Of a stretch of DNA of 45,866 bases, positions 45,852 to 45,866 are shown in pieces. The position numbers and the translations under genes are program-made. How positions within the stretch are numbered: position 1 is the first letter of the stretch; every line of letters begins with the position of its first letter. Below the pieces are notes generated by a model that searched no databases, was not told where the DNA came from, and saw only the letters and a program-made list of their open reading frames with translations. Source of the stretch: Candidatus Nomurabacteria bacterium RIFCSPLOWO2_12_FULL_40_42 (lineage in GTDB: Bacteria; Patescibacteriota; Minisyncoccia; Phycocordibacterales; UBA9973); the NCBI GenBank assembly GCA_001786195.1, contig MFVS01000027.1, forward strand, positions 1 to 45,866. The letters run 5' to 3'.

Positions 45852-45866
45852 AATACCACTATTCAA

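Larger units (their letters stand above)
44780..45860 (+). mobile_element. degraded IS110-family insertion sequence (approximate limits)
   Basis: N-terminal IVVGVDVHKYSHTAVAMN (DEDD-type) fragment and C-terminal IHGCGMVTACSIVAEV..FSMYAGIAPTPHSSGRKHK (Transposase_20) fragment. Confidence 0.7.

Overview
This window looks like a Candidate Phyla Radiation (Patescibacteria/Parcubacteria-like) chromosome segment, mostly minus-strand. Recognisable genes include murJ, leuS, ychF, rpoD, dnaG, prfA, rpmE, an L25 gene, gatB, obgE, an rmuC-like gene, a class I aldolase, and an ABC/MacB-like efflux set. There are two tRNAs (Thr-TGT and Glu-CTC) and a degraded mobile region at the right end, with a truncated large serine recombinase and a decayed IS110-family element. 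The housekeeping genes are ordinary; the interesting material is small repeated structure. (1) A family of twin-hairpin elements is inserted in-frame in leuS and in the neighbouring S74-chaperone surface protein gene. One leuS copy carries a DUF559/Vsr-like nuclease whose two ends match those of the short copies, so it looks like an autonomous parent plus MITE-like derivatives. (2) Two PaaX/Cas2-like ORFs are each tightly bracketed by two copies of a locus-specific 32-34 bp palindrome. One of these loci is also flanked by a 53 bp duplication of the rpoD 3' end. (3) A conserved leader or palindrome family (CCCGTAC...TTACGGGATA...GTACnGGGATG) ends exactly on the start codon of obgE, rmuC, pfkB and rpmE. 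A half copy sits at a DedA gene. (4) Other palindrome families are translated in-frame in murJ, a methyltransferase and a GlcD-like oxidase. All family names come from reading motifs by eye; no database search was run.
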